A stretch of 64,000 bases of DNA from Eleginops maclovinus (GCF_036324505.1 NC_086368.1:5293021-5357020), one strand, 5' to 3'; counted from the stretch's first letter, positions 41,012-51,643 are shown. Numbers and translations: made by a program. Notes: generated from the sequence alone by a model not told the origin.

Positions 41012-42330
41012 CAGTGGCGGTTCTTCCATTAGGCAAACCTCGGCAATTGCCTAGGGCCTCAACCAAATAGGGGCCCCCAAATCTGACCATCCCAGTCACA
41101 GTAAAGACACAAAAAACGAATGTTCATTTGTTACTTAAGTGAAGTAAAAAAACAAAACACATTTCTAATAAAAAAACAAGAAATATCAGCATAATACCGA
41201 ATTAATGTCTAAATAATAATTGTCCAAGCACACATACCCCCCTCCATTACTGTGCATTGACTAGTCCATAATATGATGACGTAGCAATAATGACGTGCCT
41301 TCAAACCAAAGCAGCGGGAAGTAAACTGTATGCGACTCGGTAAAAATGAAGCGGAGCTACGAAAGTGGTTATTCTAAAAGAAAGAGAGCAAAAGAGAGCA
41401 AAAGAATTGCAGATACACTGCCAAAATTAACGTCCTTTGGCTTTTTTACATCTCCTGCTGCTACAGCATCCGCTGTAGTAGCTCCTGAACTTGCTAGTTC
41501 TACATGCTCAGCAGGTATTGATGAGGAACATGTTGAAGTGGAAGGAGAGGTGGCTATGGGTGCCGAAGGAGAAGAGGTGGCTATAGAAGCCGAAGCAGAG
41601 GAACAGGTGACTCTGGATGATGAAGACGAAGGTGATTTAGTGGTGAGTAGTGCTAGGCCATTTACCACCAGCAGTGGAGATAATTTAATAATAGGCGACG
41701 ACCCTGCACATTGGCCAGAAAAGTTAACAGACAGAGAGCGTTGTTCAATAGTACAGAAAGGACCAGTGCAGATACGAGGAGATTTCCCCCAGAACACTCA
41801 GGGCAGACGATTCACAAACACGTACTACAACATGAACATGAAGAATGGTGAAAAAATCCAGAGGTCCTGGCTCGTGTACAGCATGATGAAAGACCGCGCT
41901 GTTTGCTTCTGTTGTCGGCTGTTTGGCAATTGCAACAAGCAGCGGTTCCGCTCCGATGGCGCAAACGATTGGAAAAATTTAGCAGCCTTCTTAAAAGATC
42001 ACGCGAGGTCTGCCGATCATCTTGATAATATGGCTGCTTGGCGAACACTGCATCAACGGCTTCAAACAGGTAAAGCCATAGATAATGTGAACCAAGAGCT
42101 GTTTGTTAATGAAGTTAACAAATGGAGAGAGATTCTGAAACGACTGATTGCCATTATTACACATCTGGCCGAGCGCAACTTAGCTTTTCGAGGCCATTCA
42201 GAGAAGCTGTATGAGCACGGCAATGGCAATTTCTTAGGCCAAGTTCAACTGATGGCTCAGTTTGACCCTGTACTGAGGGGCCACGTGAAGAGGGTAGCTG
42301 AGAAAGCAGTCTCTGAGAGTTACTGATTCA
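41012..42330 (+). mobile_element. hAT element, 5' end plus partial transposase
   Basis: It starts CAGTGGCGGTTCTTCC, a hAT tip like that at 27587. The preceding 8 bases are ATTATTTA (41004-41011). The matching position in duplicate copy 2 (45082-45089) has the same ATTATTTA without an insertion, so it is an empty site. The 3' end of the element is lost where copy 2 of the duplication begins. Confidence 0.75.
41346..42326 (+). pseudogene. hAT/ZMYM1-like transposase, N-terminal half
   Basis: An intact 326-residue frame with its own ATG. A basic start (KRKRAKESKR, a likely nuclear signal) is followed by an acidic low-complexity stretch (residues about 55-105). The TTF-type zinc finger follows: IQRSWLVYSMMKDRAVCFCC, RLFG, WKNLAAFLKDH, SADHLDN. 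Next comes the start of the hAT core (DUF4371-like: LIAIITHLAERNLAFRGHSE, then HGNGNFLGQVQLMAQFDPVL). Full-length relatives run to 600-850 residues; here the catalytic core and C-terminal dimerisation region are missing. The final eight or so residues continue to a stop close to the junction with the duplicated segment. ZMYM1-like host genes arose from this family, but the terminal repeat upstream makes this a transposon. Confidence 0.85.
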
Positions 42331-42389
42331 AAATGAATTGATTTGCTTGATCGGAAGCTGCGTGACGAAAACAATTAGGGAGAGGTGAG

Positions 42390-45090
42390 AGTCAAATACT
42401 TCATGTCCCTCTCAGACGCACACCAGATTTCGACCTGATGATGGGATTTTTGTTCCGTGGGGGCAGATTGACATAAGTGCCGAGGGTTTAGTGAGATTTC
42501 TCCACTTGTATGCCTCCTACTGAACAGAGCGACCACAACGATGTATAATGTGTAGGCTCAAATTTTGTTGGGCACCCAGGACCCCTAAATTTGGTCTTCT
42601 GATGGCTTCTGTCAGAATCGTATGTTCACTGCTGTAACATGCAGTGGAAGAATCACCCGGGTCGGCTAACACTGAGCATTCATCAAAGGCACTCTGTCTC
42701 CATCCTTGGACTTTCACACATTCTCTAATGTGTTTTTTGCTGTCATGCTTTTATCAACATTTGAACTTTTCTCTCGATGGTACAGCTAGACGGTGAATGC
42801 TTTTTCATCCCTTCGTTTCACGCTGACTGAATCCTTCAAAACAGTGACGATTTTACCATTAAATACTCAGGTGCAACAAGATGGAGGAGGGGTTTGGAGT
42901 CCTGTTGTCAATAATGTGTCGATGCCAGTTTTGCAAATTTTGGATTGCCTAACCCATCTTGGGGTATGAAGTGTGAAAGCAGGACTCATAAATTAGCCTC
43001 ATTGTCATACGCATTCCAAAGCGTGAAAAAGGCCTTTTCGGTTGAGTAGTTGTATGGTACAATTCTATTATACAATAAAAGAAAATCAGCAATTCTTTAG
43101 CAAGCTCACTTGTTGTCGATGGGAGTTTCTCAATGAAGAAGAATGTTCTTCAGAGTGATTGGATTTTAAAGCTTCTGAGAGGATGGATTCCCTCTGTTAA
43201 ATTAAGTAATACTAGCATCATTCTTTTTGAAAGCTCTGGACCATCACCTAATTCATACAAACATAATCTAATAGATCTTATTGTCACACTCTTACATACC
43301 ATATTACTCAGAACATTATAGGATCTGTAGACTTTGATTCCTAATATTCATTATTTATATCAATCCTGTCTTCTTAAAATATTTCAAGTCTTTAATCGAA
43401 ATATGTGTACTATGAGACCTTACGTTTCTATTACACTCCATACCATCAATTTTAAATGGAGTGAATTAATATGTTTCCATCACGTGTTAAAATAAGTAAT
43501 GTGTATGATGGAGGTATCACTAAAGTTTTCATAGATATCATATTAATCAATGTCAAATCTCTCCCCCTTCTGTATATCAAATACTGTAAAATTAAATTAC
43601 AAAGCATCACCTCAAATTTGAGTAGTAGACACTACTCATCCCATTGACTCGCTCTGCGAAACTGCTCTCTGGCTTGATCACACCTCCTTACATTACTGCC
43701 TATTGACTTTTAGGACCGCCTTCCTGCGGGCTGTTATCTCTTTGAACTTTGAATATTCCACAAACTCTCTGTACGGATTTCATTCCAAGATTTGCTGGAT
43801 GACCAAAGCTCTGCTTAGGGGCAACCGTTTCATGTGTCAATGTCCTCAGACTGTGTTCATCACCTGTTGTCGGGACTCTGTCTCTTATAGAGGGATGTGA
43901 TGAGATAATCTCTGTAAGAGCATGTGCATGTTTAAGTGACAAACAGAGTGGCAGTGCAGACACGGATGAGTTTAGAAAGCCCAAGCGCTCATGTGAATAG
44001 TTAGGAATAACGGGGAGGAGTCTTGCAATTAGAAAGATGGAGTGGACGGCAAATGCAGAGGATGCAGGTCAAACTAGAACACACATGGTAAATAAAGACT
44101 ATTCCGACTTTCAACTAAAACAGGTGTCTTCATGTGATTAATCCCATTAGAAAACATTATATTAATTCTCTAATAAATATTCTCCATGATTGGACTACTC
44201 TTTGATATTTTCTCGTATAATAAAACACATCGAGAAAGACCAATGAACAATCCTACGCCTTCTTTCTGGATTCCTTTCTTGAACAATAAAATTCGAATTT
44301 GTTCAAAGTTAAATCCTGTTTTAATGATCCGTGACACCAGAGAATAACAGATCATGAAATGTAATGTTCAATGCTGTGTTTTCGTTTTTATTTTGTTTCA
44401 TTACAGTGCTACACTTTTCTATATAATATCGAAACTTTTAAACGACACTTCTATAGTAATTCTTACAAATGTTTCTTCTGCTCTCACTCTTACAACAGCA
44501 TGACTCCAGTCCCACTCGTAGAAAAACATCAAATAATTTACACATACAACACATTGAACACTTACAACGATGTCTCCCATCACAAACCACAAACACCACA
44601 TGAACAAGGGTGTCCTGCACTCACCCTATTTCTCTACCCTCACTCTCTCTTCACAACAAACACACTACATATACCAACACACTACACCACTGTTTTCGTC
44701 TCTTATCATAGAATGCTTATCTCTGGATCAATGTAACCTTTCAATCTTAACTCTGGCAAACCACCCCCTCTGCTTCTTGTTTGTAGGGAACTTCACTCCC
44801 CATTTATCAAAATTAATCATCTTTTGCCATGTCTCTCTGTTTCAAACATTAATTTCAATGTCTGTCTAAACAATCTCGGAAACGGGATTTGAAGTCTGAC
44901 AGTTAATCATACCATTGGTTTGTGTCAGTCTCATGTTGGTTTAAATAGTCAGACTTACTCCTTAAATCACTCAATTTAAAGCAAGGTTATTTGAGACTGC
45001 GGGAGTTCGGTGTAGTTGGATCAAGAACATGTGGGCCCCATGGTCTAGTGGTTTTCCTAGGCGCCAAACATTTGGACCCTGATTATTTAT
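42390..45090. repeat. Duplicated segment, copy 2 (deletion-riddled)
   Basis: Colinear with copy 1 (37650-41003) but about 20% shorter, with missing stretches of one to a few tens of bases spread along its whole length. Example pairs: 39268 with 43663 (CTCTCTGGCTTGATG), 38757 with 43242 (CATCACCTAATTCATACAAA), 40906 with 44999 (TGCGGGAGTTCG). The pogo fragment within it (42490-43050) is unreadable. No gene. Confidence 0.75.
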
Positions 45091-45442
45091 TAATACCTCC
45101 ACCAGAGGGTTCTATTTTATTTCTAAAATGATGCTGGAAACACGTATTAATTCGTCCAGCAGGGGCGCTGTTTTTATCTCTGACCCCGTCTTTATAGGCT
45201 ACTTCCTGACTGGTTTAGCCTCTCTGACCATTACTTCCGGTATAATTTCTTTAAGTTGACCTCATCTGCTCCTCTTTTAAGGTTTTTCTACTTTGTGTAC
45301 TTTGAGTGTTTTACTCTAAATTAACTGTTCATTGTAACACCCATCACTGTGTATTTTATCAGTTGTTACAGGATGTGTCCTTGAAACTATTTATTTAAAA
45401 AACTTTACTTCCTCTGAATTCTTTCTGTTAATGAGTAATGCT
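45091..45442. other. Unassigned spacer
   Basis: No gene or repeat is recognised between the end of the duplicated segment and the inverted repeat of the next transposon. Confidence 0.4.
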
Positions 45443-45739
45443 AACTAGCTATCGTCGCTGTCCGATGAAAACCTCGTATGTCCATTTTTGCTGATTTTGA
45501 GATTTTACGATGGATACAATGTCCAGGTTCATTTCCGTATACAGTATGCGTCATGTACCTAAGTGACCAATGAAAAGTTGTGAAATCATGTGATCTGATT
45601 TTCAAGTATATCCATTTGGTGTCAAAGCTGTCAATCACGCCGCGTATCTCCCGCTCTGTGGAGCCATCTCAGCTGTCTCGTGTCATCTCATTAGCGTCTC
45701 TGGAAGCGCAACATCGGGTAGCTGAATAACACTTTGAAG

Positions 45740-46456
45740 GTAAGGTATTTCGTTTTTTTGTCAACTGTACTCAAGTTTAATCTAGTTGCAATATATTCAC
45801 AACTGTTATTTACCGGTAGGCCTAAATTATCTAGATTAAGTAATTGTCATCTAATATTTTTATTGTGAACCTGGCTGACGAACGTAAGATAATAACTAAG
45901 CTCTCCACAGGCTAGCCTAGTGCTAACAAACTCGGTGACATTGATACGATTCAAACAATCATGTTTTTTTCTGAGTCAAAATGATCCAATTGTAGCCTAT
46001 AATATAACTGTCGTGATTGTCACTAGAAAATGCCTCACTACCGTCTAGAATGGTAATTGTCATCCAATGTTTTTTATTGTGAACCTGGCTGACGACGAAC
46101 GTAAATGTAGTAGGCTAGGCTAAACTCTCCAGAGGCTAGCCTACTTCTCCACAGATTAGCTTGCTTGCTGCTTGCTAGTTGGTAAATAAACTCAGTGACA
46201 TTGATACGATTCAAACAAATATGTTTTTTTCCAGAGTTTAAGTGATGAAATTATAGACTGTAATGTTACTATCGTGATTGTCACTAGAACATGCCTCACT
46301 CGTACCGCTTGGTAGAGGCTGAGCATTTCCAACACTATACCCAACTTGCTACGATTTCATTTGCGGAGATGTTAACGCACGGATTTCCGAAGTGAAGCTA
46401 TGTTGACAGGGCATAGCGCTATATTTTTTCTGATATGGTTTTCTCCCTTCCTTCAG
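45740..46456 (+). other. First intron of the TIR-transposon gene
   Basis: A leader ends ACTTTGAAG before GTAAGG (45740). The next acceptor is a pyrimidine tract ending CCTTCCTTCAG at 46456, one base before the ATG at 46458. This supports a non-coding first exon ending at 45739. Confidence 0.6.
45841..46307 (+). repeat. Tandem duplication of about 213 bp inside the first intron
   Basis: TAATTGTCATC..TTTTTATTGTGAACCTGG..GGCTAGCCTA..CGGTGACATTGATACGATT..TGATTGTCACTAGAA..TGCCTCACT occurs at 45841-46043 and again at 46054-46307. The second copy carries an extra ~40 bp. No coding capacity. Confidence 0.8.
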
Positions 46457-47370
46457 GATGTCTTTCTCTGTTAAGGAGCTGTGTGAAATGGTCAATGTCA
46501 GCTATGATAGGGTACTTGAGGCGAACGTGAGGGTCAGCAATGAGGAGGAAGGTCTGTAGGAAACTAGAATTGAGTCAGCCAGACAGGAAAGTCTATACTG
46601 TAGGCTATTCATTACTCTAAATGGTTTCCCTCTCTGTCATTCTTAGATTCAGTTGAAAGTGACGGTGGAGATACAGCTGCCAATGAGGGTAAGTACTTTA
46701 GGCTTAAATTATTTTTTCTCCCAGTAGCAGCTACCTACTATTCTGCAACCCAAAGCCTATTGATGTGTTGCACATTAAGATGAAAGCCTGCCACACTTGT
46801 TGTTCTGATTCCCTTGATCAAGGAAGGAATCCAAATACTAACTCATCAAGTTGTATGTAGCTAAATTAAAAATGATTACTCATAGAGAATTCAAAATGAA
46901 TAGTTACTGTACGTTTGCTGGTCAAAGCTAATGATGCAAGCTCAGTTCTGAATTATTCAAGCATTGTAGTGTGCTGAATGTATTTTATTGTTGTTAGATT
47001 CTCTGGAAAGTGATAATGACAATCTCACTGAAAGTGACAGTGAGGGTAAGTATCTTATTATTCTCATTCTCAGATTAGGCTAAACTACAGCCTCCACCTC
47101 ACATTGGTTTGACAGACTAAAGCCCATTACTAATTACAAATCTAGTGTATTTAATCAATTATGAGTCAAAATGAATGCAATCTTATATCAGAATGATGTC
47201 ATAAGTGCATTTGTTGTACTAAATGTGTTCCTCTATATTGCTCTAAGACTCACTTGAACACGATCCTGAAAATGACCCGGATTACACACCTGTCAATGAA
47301 GGTGAGTAACTTATTGTCAATTTGTTTTTTTACATTTCTGTAAGCTACTAATGGGCTCAGCCACATGCAC

Positions 47371-47421
<51 letters not shown>

Positions 47422-49368
47422 ACAGCAAATGCCAAACTTTAATGCATGCCTACACACTGACACACATACTTCCACATGCTAAGAAACCATGTAAGAGAAA
47501 TGTGAATTTGTGAAACATGTTTTCTTTTGTTTTTCTTTTAATCATATGAAGATGCTGTGCTGTTGACCGGGGAAGGTCAAGGAAGAGGGCCAACCCAGAT
47601 GCTTGGAAGGGTAACATCCAGAAAAGGAGAAGAATGAGGGGCCAATCATATCTTGGACGGAAAAGAAATGAATTCATCAACAAAGAAGAACGAAAAATGG
47701 AGGGGCGGTGCCTGGCTGAGTCCTGCCAGAAATCCAGCAAACTACACTGCACCGAAATCGATGAAGGGAAGAGGGAAGAAATATTCAAGTATTTTTGGGG
47801 GAAATTGGACTGGAAAGAAAGGAAAATCTACGTGAAGTCACTGGCGGAGGTTAGTGATGTCAAGCGGCGCTGGACAGAAGCGGTTCAGTCTCGGAGGTCA
47901 GCATCTCTCTGTTGTTTTTTATGTGTTGATGGTAGAAGGCTCAGAGTTTGTCAGCGGATGTTCCTGTCAACCCTTGGCATCAAGCAGTGGAGTTTTTTAA
48001 AATGGGTTGGAAGAAGAGAGGAAAGTCCTGAGAAGACGGCAAGAGTGAGGGTGAGGACAGAGGAGCAGGACTTCCTAAAGTCCTTTCTTCTTGATCTGCC
48101 GAAAGTACCATCGCACTACTGTAGGTCCTCCTCTTCCAAGATGTACCTGGAGCCGTTATTCAGGTCAATTAATCATCTCCACTCACAATATAAGCAAACA
48201 TGTGCAGCCAACGGCATCCAGCCTCTGTCAAGACAAGTGTTCAGTAACACCTTTAAGAATTAAATCTGTCATTGTTCCATCCAAAGAAAGATCAATGTGA
48301 CACTTGCTGTGCCTTCAAAGCCGGTAACATCGAGGCTGCTGTGTGGGAGGAACACTGCATTAAGAAGGACGAGGCACGAGCAGAAAAGGAAAGCGACAAA
48401 CAACTTGCAAATAACACCACCTTGGTTGCATGCATGGATCTGCAGGGCCTTCTCCTCTGCCCAAAGCTTCAAGCGTCTGCCCTCTACTTCAAAATGAAGC
48501 TCGGTGTCCATAATTTTACCATCTACAATATGGCATCACATGAAGCGACAAATTACCTTTGGCATGAGGGTGAGGGGGGGGTCTCTGCCAATGAGTTTGC
48601 CTCCTGCATTGTGGACTATCTTGAAACACACCCCACTTACACTGAATTCATTCTTTGGAGTGATGGGTGTGGTTATCAAAACCAAAACCTGGTCCTGAGC
48701 AATGCCCTCTTAAAGTTTGCCACTGAAAGAAAAAAGCAAGTGACGCAGAAGTACCTTCAAAGAGGCCACACACAGATGGAATGTGACTCGGTGCACAGTG
48801 TGATTGAAAGAAAATTGAGGAACCGAGATGTACATGTTCCAGCTGAGTATGCTGCAGTCATTCGGGGAGCTCGTTCAAGTCCAAAACCATACGAGCTGAA
48901 GTATGTTGATTACAGCTTTTTCCAAGACTTCAGCAAAGTGAACATCAGCAAGTCAATTCGACCTGGTAGCAAAGTTGGCGATCCTACGGTGCATGACCTC
49001 CGAGCAGTCAGGTTTGTACATACTACTTTTTCATACATGAAACATTAGCCATATCATATTAAAATATTTTGTTTTAAAAATCTAAACTTGCTTTTGGTTC
49101 CCTCCTTTCTCTGTTCCCCAACACCCCTCTTTTCTTTCATCTCTCTATTAGATACAATGTGGATGGCAGTATGGAGTTCAAATTACTCCACTCCGACAAC
49201 TGGCAACCCTTCACATCCCCATCCCTGAGGAAGACGTGTGTCAGCGTGGCCCCACTCTATACATCCCCCCAGAAAATTAAAGCACTGAAGTTCAAGCACC
49301 TTCAAGAACTGAAACATGTCTTACCGAAGGACTTTCATCCATTTTACGATGCACTTGACCATGAATGA
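46457..49368 (+). pseudogene. Multi-exon transposase-like gene of unknown superfamily
   Basis: Exons inferred from splice signals: 46457-46551 (ATG at 46458; weak donor GTCTGT), 46647-46688, 46998-47045, 47248-47301, 47552-49011 and 49152-49368 (stop TGA at 49366). The main exon encodes a basic region (KRRRMRGQSYLGRKR), then YCRSSSSKMYLEPLFRSIN, a CDTCC cysteine cluster (48296-48310), MDLQGLLLCPKLQ (48433 on), ILWSDGCGYQNQN (about 48650) and HTQMECDSVHSVIER (48767 on). The Asp, Asp and Glu in those three blocks suggest an RNase H-fold DDE transposase; that is inference. I recall similar uncharacterised proteins in fish, insects and cnidarians. Two breaks appear: the frame of exon 47552 does not join the basic region without a one-base shift before about 47590, and a one-base loss near 48258 follows RQVFSNTFK. 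The copy is probably inactive. Confidence 0.75.
47368..47421 (+). repeat. (AC)n microsatellite in an intron
   Basis: A 54 bp AC repeat in the intron between 47302 and 47551. Confidence 0.97.
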
Positions 49369-49500
49369 TGGTCAGCTCAACAAACAATTAACATACACAC
49401 CACTATTGAACGTTATTTATGTATTTATTTATTTATTGATAAAAGCAAGTGTGGTTTTTCTGACTACCTAGATAAATGTGTTATTGATTAATGAAATGTC

Positions 49501-49506
49501 AATAAA
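49501..49506 (+). terminator. Polyadenylation signal AATAAA
   Basis: AATAAA lies 133 bp after the stop of the transposase-like gene, followed by a GT-rich stretch (TTGTTTATGTGCATG). A plausible mRNA end. Confidence 0.55.
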
Positions 49507-50049
49507 TAGAACAAGTTATTGTTTATGTGCATGTTTTAAATGACTTGGTTTTATCTGTTGAACTCTTGGAATTCCTATCTGCCAATCTGACAGGAAAGAC
49601 ATGATTAAAATCTTGCATTTAGGCAAGTTGCTATTTTATAATTCCACCTGTAGTAGCAGTAGTGAGCCTAATTAGTCGTGCTTGAATCACCTGAAGAAGA
49701 AAGGGGAATAAACAGGAACGGGCTAACTGGAGTTTAGTGAAATGGCAGCTTCATTTTTCATTTTCTTTTCTGCAATACAGTGCCAAATAAATATCATTTT
49801 GATGATAGCCTGGTGAGACAATAGCTTTCCTTTACAGTAGGCCTAACTTTATCGCTAGAAAAAGTTTTCCCCTTGTCGCCTGAGACGTAGGTCTAGGAGT
49901 GGAGGAGTGACGTTAGACCTACCGTAATTCGTTTTTTTGGCACGGTAGGTCTCGTTACAACCTCTGTCTAGCTTGTTAGCGTACTGATTCATTATCCCAT
50001 AGTTAGCAGGAGACATAATTATGAAGGGACAATGAATCAGTTCACTGAT
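49507..50049. other. Non-coding right arm of the TIR transposon
   Basis: No gene is seen between the polyadenylation signal and the hairpin. Confidence 0.5.
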
Positions 50050-50158
50050 TTTCATACTGACAAGATAAATAGGCTATGCTCAGTTTATTAAATAGCCTTA
50101 GGTTGGACGTAGGCTATTTAATAAACTTAGCGTAGCCTATTCATCTGTCAGTATGAAA
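50050..50158. repeat. Long hairpin: arms about 48 bp, loop 14 bp
   Basis: TTTCATACTGACAAGATAAA.. to ..TTATTAAATAGCC (50050-50097) pairs with GGCTATTTAATAA.. to ..CTGTCAGTATGAAA (50112-50158) with only a few mismatches. It lies about 240 bp inside the right end of the transposon. Confidence 0.85.
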
Positions 50159-50429
50159 CGCGACTTGCCCATTCATGATCGGAAGAACGCGTATCGACCA
50201 CCGTTACTGTAAAATATGCACGTATATCCATTTAAACTAGATTTTGGTAAAATGTGAACTATACCTTCACACTGGCAATATTACGATTATAATTAAAGAT
50301 GACGTACCAAGTATGACAACGCTACGTTCAACTGCTTTGAAATTAGGGTGATTTTTTCATTTCCTGAAAAGTAACCGTTTTGGATGTACGTGAGTTTCAT
50401 CGGACAGCGACGCTATGCTAGTTTGATTA

Positions 50430-51102
50430 GCCTATTGTCTAGAACCCCAGGTGTAAGATTTAAAGACAAAGGACCATGGGGGAGGGAAACACACACACCG
50501 TTTTCAGATCGATTCAAGCAGAACAGCACAGTTCAAAAAAGCCCAACACTGCTTGTTTTAAAATCTCCCTGCTTACGATTACACATAACACTTATCCCTA
50601 CACTAACAATTTAGGTATTCTTTAATCTCCATGCCCTAACATTTAGGTATTCGTCAAAACAACGCGAAAAAGTAGGCTCTAACTATCTTACTTCCCGTTG
50701 ACTTTGACAAAGTCGACCTCGAATCAAATTTTATCCAATCTTGTCTAAATCTATGAACTATGTTCTGTTAAGTTCCAGAATCAGTGCCTAGGACGAGCCT
50801 CAAACTCTCTCTTTCTCTCACTGATCTCCTCCCTTCAACAGACAGTGGTTATGAGGCCTCTAACTACAAGTACCACGCCACTTTTGGCCCAGTTAATTTC
50901 AGTCTATTCACTTCTTAACTTCAAATAGACAGTTCACAATTAACGACTCACCTCCAGACACTCACATATAAAAATGCTATATAAGCTATGCAGATTTAGA
51001 AATCAACAGGCTCTGCTTACCTTTTTAAATGGGATCCAATCTGAGTGTCTGGGGGTTATGCCCGAAACTCCGCGAAATCCCTGTCTCGTCCTGGCACTTC
51101 AA
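50430..51102 (-). other. Untranslated leader of the minus-strand LTR element
   Basis: Non-coding. On the minus strand it follows the primer binding site and holds a good splice donor, AAAAAG then GTAAGCAG, at about 51018-51026. This is a usual place for a leader donor in retrovirus-like elements. No gag frame follows; the sequence instead meets the TIR transposon. Confidence 0.5.
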
Positions 51103-51120
51103 ATCACGTCGGGGTCACCA
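51103..51120 (-). other. Primer binding site, tRNA-Trp type
   Basis: Minus strand TGGTGACCCCGACGTGAT, three bases after the LTR end. It is complementary to the 3' end of vertebrate tRNA-Trp and is the same site used by avian leukosis/sarcoma viruses (established knowledge). It fixes the element's orientation as minus and shows the 51.1-51.6 kb LTR is its 5' LTR. Confidence 0.88.
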
Positions 51121-51123
51121 AAT

Positions 51124-51643
51124 TGTAGGAAATGTTCTTCTATTCGAGGCCCAGGAGTCGATTCAAAAGAAACAAAGTGAAGCCCCTCATATAAGTTTCA
51201 AAAGGAGTATTTAATAAAAGGATGCAGCAGTAGGTTTTACAAAAGTTTCACAGCTGTGGCTCAATAGCCCGGGACACGCGTCCACAGGCCACTGACTGAG
51301 TGGAGCTCATCAGTAGTTACTGTCTGGCAGTCCGGAACAAAAGAGAGCTCGATTCTACAATACAAACATGTTTTATAGAACCACCCCTTTCCGACCATAC
51401 AATAAACAACCTCAAAATAAGACGTGCTCTGGTCTCGTGCTCTCATTGGTTGGTAGCGGGGGGCTGGATCCTGTTGGCCGCTTGTCACATGGGGTTCTCC
51501 GGATTCTTCTATAGGCTGACGTTGTCGGGGGCGGGTCCTCTTATGACGTCACCGTCGCCATCTTGTTAGTGATGTCCTGAAGCTCTCACCTACGATATTC
51601 TATAATGCAATCCTTCTGAGGTTTATCAGTTATTAAACACGCA
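51124..51643 (-). repeat. 5' LTR of the minus-strand retroelement
   Basis: 520 bp, TG..CA on the minus strand, about 97% identical to 37013-37532. It adjoins the primer binding site. Outer flank AAAGT (plus strand from 51644) does not match the outer flank of the left LTR (CTTA before 37013), so no shared target duplication is visible. Confidence 0.88.
51370..51551 (-). promoter_or_regulatory. Putative LTR U3 promoter, 5' copy
   Basis: The same elements as in the left LTR at a constant offset: TGACGTCA at 51544-51551, GC box, inverted ATTGG, and TATAAAA at 51370-51377. Confidence 0.55.

Larger units (their letters stand above)
45443..50423 (+). mobile_element. ~5 kb transposon with terminal inverted repeats and a spliced gene
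   Basis: CGTCGCTGTCCGATGAAA at 45453-45470 is repeated exactly inverted at 50395-50412, and similarity continues outward (AACTAGC at 45443-45449, mirrored at 50417-50423) and inward for a few bases. CTAT lies directly outside the 18 bp repeat on both sides (45449-45452, 50413-50416) and may be the target duplication, but the overlap with the outward match makes the exact edge uncertain. Inside are a 5' leader with a good splice donor, a multi-exon gene and a polyadenylation signal. I cannot assign the superfamily. Confidence 0.75.

Noticed and set aside
45030..45062. tRNA-like A-box (TGGTCTAGTGG) in CCCCATGGTCTAGTGG
   Set aside because: No B-box, anticodon arm or acceptor stem follows, and the stretch aligns to an ordinary part of duplicate copy 1, so it is chance.
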